A stretch of 64,000 bases of DNA from ENR-C20 sp942493145 (GTDB lineage: Bacteria > Bacillota > Clostridia > Acetivibrionales > DTU013), in NCBI GenBank assembly GCA_942493145.1, contig OW818679.1, positions 620,001 to 684,000 of the forward strand, written 5' to 3'. The translations under genes and the position numbers were made by a program. This document shows positions 62,360 to 64,000 of this stretch, piece after piece (within the stretch, counting starts at the first letter, position 1; each line of letters begins with the position of its first letter). The notes under the pieces were generated by a model. That model did no database searches, had not been told where the DNA came from, and saw only the letters and a list, made by a program, of their open reading frames with translations.

Positions 62360-64000
62360 ATGAATAAAAAGGATTTTTTACAGAGACTGAATGCAGGGAT
62401 AATGCTGCTGGACGGCGCCACCGGAACGGAGCTCCAGAAAAGGGGAATGCCACGCGGTGTCTGTCCTGAGGAATGGACCGCAGACCATCCCGATGTAATA
62501 AAGGAAATTCAGCGGTCATACATCGAAGCTGGCTCGGATATTATTTATTCCAGTACGTTTGGAGGCAGCCGTATAAAGCTTGCTGAATATGGCCTTGGCG
62601 ATCGGACAGTGGAGCTGAACAGACGTCTTGCACAATTGAGCAGAGAGGCGGCTGCCGGTACAACATGCCTGGTCGCCGGCGATCTGGCCCCTACGGGGCG
62701 CTTTATCAAACCTTTGGGAGATATGGGGTTTGAAGAATGCGTGGATATATACAAGGAGCAGGTCAAGGGTCTGCTGGAAGGTGGAGTTGACCTTTTTGTA
62801 ATTGAGACGATGATGGACATACAGGAGACCAGGGCAGCCCTGATTGCAGTTAAAGAGAGCTGCGACCTTCCGGTCATGGTCAGCATGAGCTATGAAAACA
62901 ATCAAAGGACGCTGATGGGAACCGATCCCGTCACGGCGCTCATAACCCTCCAGAGCCTCGGGGCGGACGTCGTCGGATGCAATTGCTCTTCGGGGCCGGC
63001 CCGAATGCTGGAGATCATTCAGAAAATCAAGCCCTATGCAAAGGTACCACTACTGGCAAAGCCCAATGCAGGCTTGCCGAAACTTATCGATGGGAAGACC
63101 GTTTTTGACATGGGTGCAGAGGAATTCGGAATGTATGCCGAAGCCTTTGCAGAAGCCGGAGTCAGCCTCCTTGGGGGCTGTTGCGGGACTTCTCCTGAAT
63201 ATATAGCACAGCTTCATAAAAGTACAAGGGGCCTCAACCCGGTCACAGTTGGATGCAAACCTTTCAGTGCAGTAACTTCAACCCGTGGGACCGTGTTCAT
63301 CGACAGGAACGGACCAGTTGTGCTTGTGGGTGAGAGGATTAATCCGACGGGGAAGAAAAAGCTGCAGGAGGAATTCCGGCAGGGGCATACTGATGAGGCG
63401 CTTGATCTTGCCATGGAGCAGATTGATAACGGCGCTGCAATACTGGATGTGAATGTCGGCATGCCTGGAATAAATGAGAAAAACACAATGGTCGGACTGG
63501 TGAGTCAACTGAGCACCAGTATTGCCGCCCCTCTTTGTCTTGATTCTTCTTCTCCCGAAGTGCTGGAAGCGGCTTTGAGGATATACCCGGGCAGGGCGTT
63601 GATAAATTCCATATCAAATGAAAAGGTCAAGCTTGAAAAGCTTCTGCCAATAGCTGCAAAGTATGGTGCGATGTTCATACTGCTTCCGCTTGGAGACGGG
63701 GGAGTACCGGAAACTGCCGAGGGGCGCCGGGAGATGGTTGCCTCTGTTTATGAACAGGCTGTCAAATACGGTTACGGCAAGGAGGACATTGTCATAGATG
63801 GGCTGGTCATGACTGTCTCTGCGAACCAGGAGGCAGCGAGGGAAACACTTAAGCTTATAGAATGGGCTGACGTTGAATTTGGTTGCCCATCAATTGTAGG
63901 CCTTTCCAATGTATCCTTCGGACTTCCTGAAAGGGGCTGGGTGAATTCCGCCTTTCTTGCCATGGCTATAGACAGAGGCCTCACGATGGCAATTGCAAAT
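62360..64000 (+). CDS. metH: Cobalamin-dependent methionine synthase, N-terminal part (truncated at the window end)
   Basis: 547 codons seen, frame open to the right edge. Homocysteine-binding domain (1-285): MLLDGATGTELQKRG, SSTFGGSRIKL, GCNCSSGP and GGCCGTSPEYI, whose cysteines bind the catalytic Zn. Pterin-binding domain (about 310-547): VGERINPTGKKKLQEEF, NVGMPGINE, and VSANQEAARETL. Cobalamin domain would follow outside. Transfers a methyl group from methyltetrahydrofolate to homocysteine via cobalamin. The ATG follows GGAGGG at 9 bases. Preceded by the separate activation-domain gene. Confidence 0.95.
   Translation, partial: MNKKDFLQRLNAGIMLLDGATGTELQKRGMPRGVCPEEWTADHPDVIKEIQRSYIEAGSDIIYSSTFGGSRIKLAEYGLGDRTVELNRRLAQLSREAAAGTTCLVAGDLAPTGRFIKPLGDMGFEECVDIYKEQVKGLLEGGVDLFVIETMMDIQETRAALIAVKESCDLPVMVSMSYENNQRTLMGTDPVTALITLQSLGADVVGCNCSSGPARMLEIIQKIKPYAKVPLLAKPNAGLPKLIDGKTVFDMGAEEFGMYAEAFAEAGVSLLGGCCGTSPEYIAQLHKSTRGLNPVTVGCKPFSAVTSTRGTVFIDRNGPVVLVGERINPTGKKKLQEEFRQGHTDEALDLAMEQIDNGAAILDVNVGMPGINEKNTMVGLVSQLSTSIAAPLCLDSSSPEVLEAALRIYPGRALINSISNEKVKLEKLLPIAAKYGAMFILLPLGDGGVPETAEGRREMVASVYEQAVKYGYGKEDIVIDGLVMTVSANQEAARETLKLIEWADVEFGCPSIVGLSNVSFGLPERGWVNSAFLAMAIDRGLTMAIAN

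Noticed and set aside
1..64000. Search by eye for tRNA, rRNA, transposase genes, prophage and toxin-antitoxin pairs.
   Set aside because: No cloverleaf arms, rRNA segments, DDE-type transposases or typical small paired genes recognised. Short RNAs without strong signals cannot be excluded.

Overview
The window looks like chromosome of an anaerobic, motile or surface-active member of the Clostridia (Bacillota). The signs are Gram-positive style ribosome binding sites of the GGAGG type with frequent TTG and GTG starts, consensus sigma-A promoters, an Rnf complex in the clostridial order C-D-G-E-A-B, rubrerythrin and a rubredoxin-like protein, the UPF0237/UPF0210 pair, an SLH-domain envelope protein and a cobalamin-type methionine synthase with a separate reactivation-domain protein. 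I cannot name the genus. No rRNA, tRNA, CRISPR array, prophage or intact insertion sequence was seen.

Layout. 0-4 kb: 3' part of a type IV pilus operon (GspF/PilC, four small pilin-like membrane proteins, PilT). 4-8 kb: galactose mutarotase (minus strand), an ECF-transporter S component behind a hairpin-bearing leader, and a large flavin/FeS ene-reductase. 8-15 kb: a putative EthD-like protein, a PiT phosphate transporter, an OFA-family MFS transporter divergent from a PucR-type regulator with a palindrome between them, and an acyl-CoA transferase; this resembles a small organic-acid uptake and activation locus. 15-24.6 kb: PAS-GGDEF-EAL protein, HerA-like ATPase, AarF/UbiB kinase, a DUF4405-like membrane protein with a four-cysteine CXXCH-containing cluster, and a two-component system. 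24.8-28.7 kb: an ATPase with duplicated halves, an E2-acyltransferase-like protein and an SLH surface protein. 28.8-33.5 kb: a MarR regulator with a textbook promoter/operator and a heterodimeric ABC exporter. 33.6-39.6 kb: second OFA transporter, a gene broken by an in-frame TAA, AlkD-like protein, ComEC-type MBL lipoprotein, ACT and PFL proteins. 39.9-47.2 kb: chemoreceptor, iron-sulfur flavoprotein, a DUF2087 regulator fused to a degenerate GIY-YIG domain, PilZ, acyltransferase, AIM24-type protein. 47.2-50 kb: a perfect 24-bp hairpin repeat and an ABC-2 exporter operon. 50-56.6 kb: complete Rnf operon, an unrecognised 105-residue protein, rubrerythrin and a rubredoxin-like protein. 56.7-61.6 kb: CNNM/CorC-type protein, KhtT/KhtU-like antiporter pair divergent from two TrkA-type proteins and a Usp. 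61.6-64 kb: methionine synthase reactivation-domain protein and the first 547 codons of MetH, cut by the window end.

How it fits together. Rnf links ferredoxin/NAD redox to an ion gradient, which the K+/H+ antiporter, phosphate and organic-acid transporters can use; rubrerythrin and the rubredoxin-like protein next to Rnf suggest oxidative-stress protection. A GGDEF-EAL protein, a PilZ protein, a type IV pilus operon and a chemoreceptor point to c-di-GMP-linked surface behaviour. I did not find a clearly new multi-gene defence or metabolic system. The items most worth a second look are the attenuator-like hairpin directly in front of the four-cysteine membrane protein, the DUF2087/degenerate GIY-YIG protein with a palindrome over its start site, the ATPase whose second P-loop is broken, and the nonsense-interrupted membrane protein.
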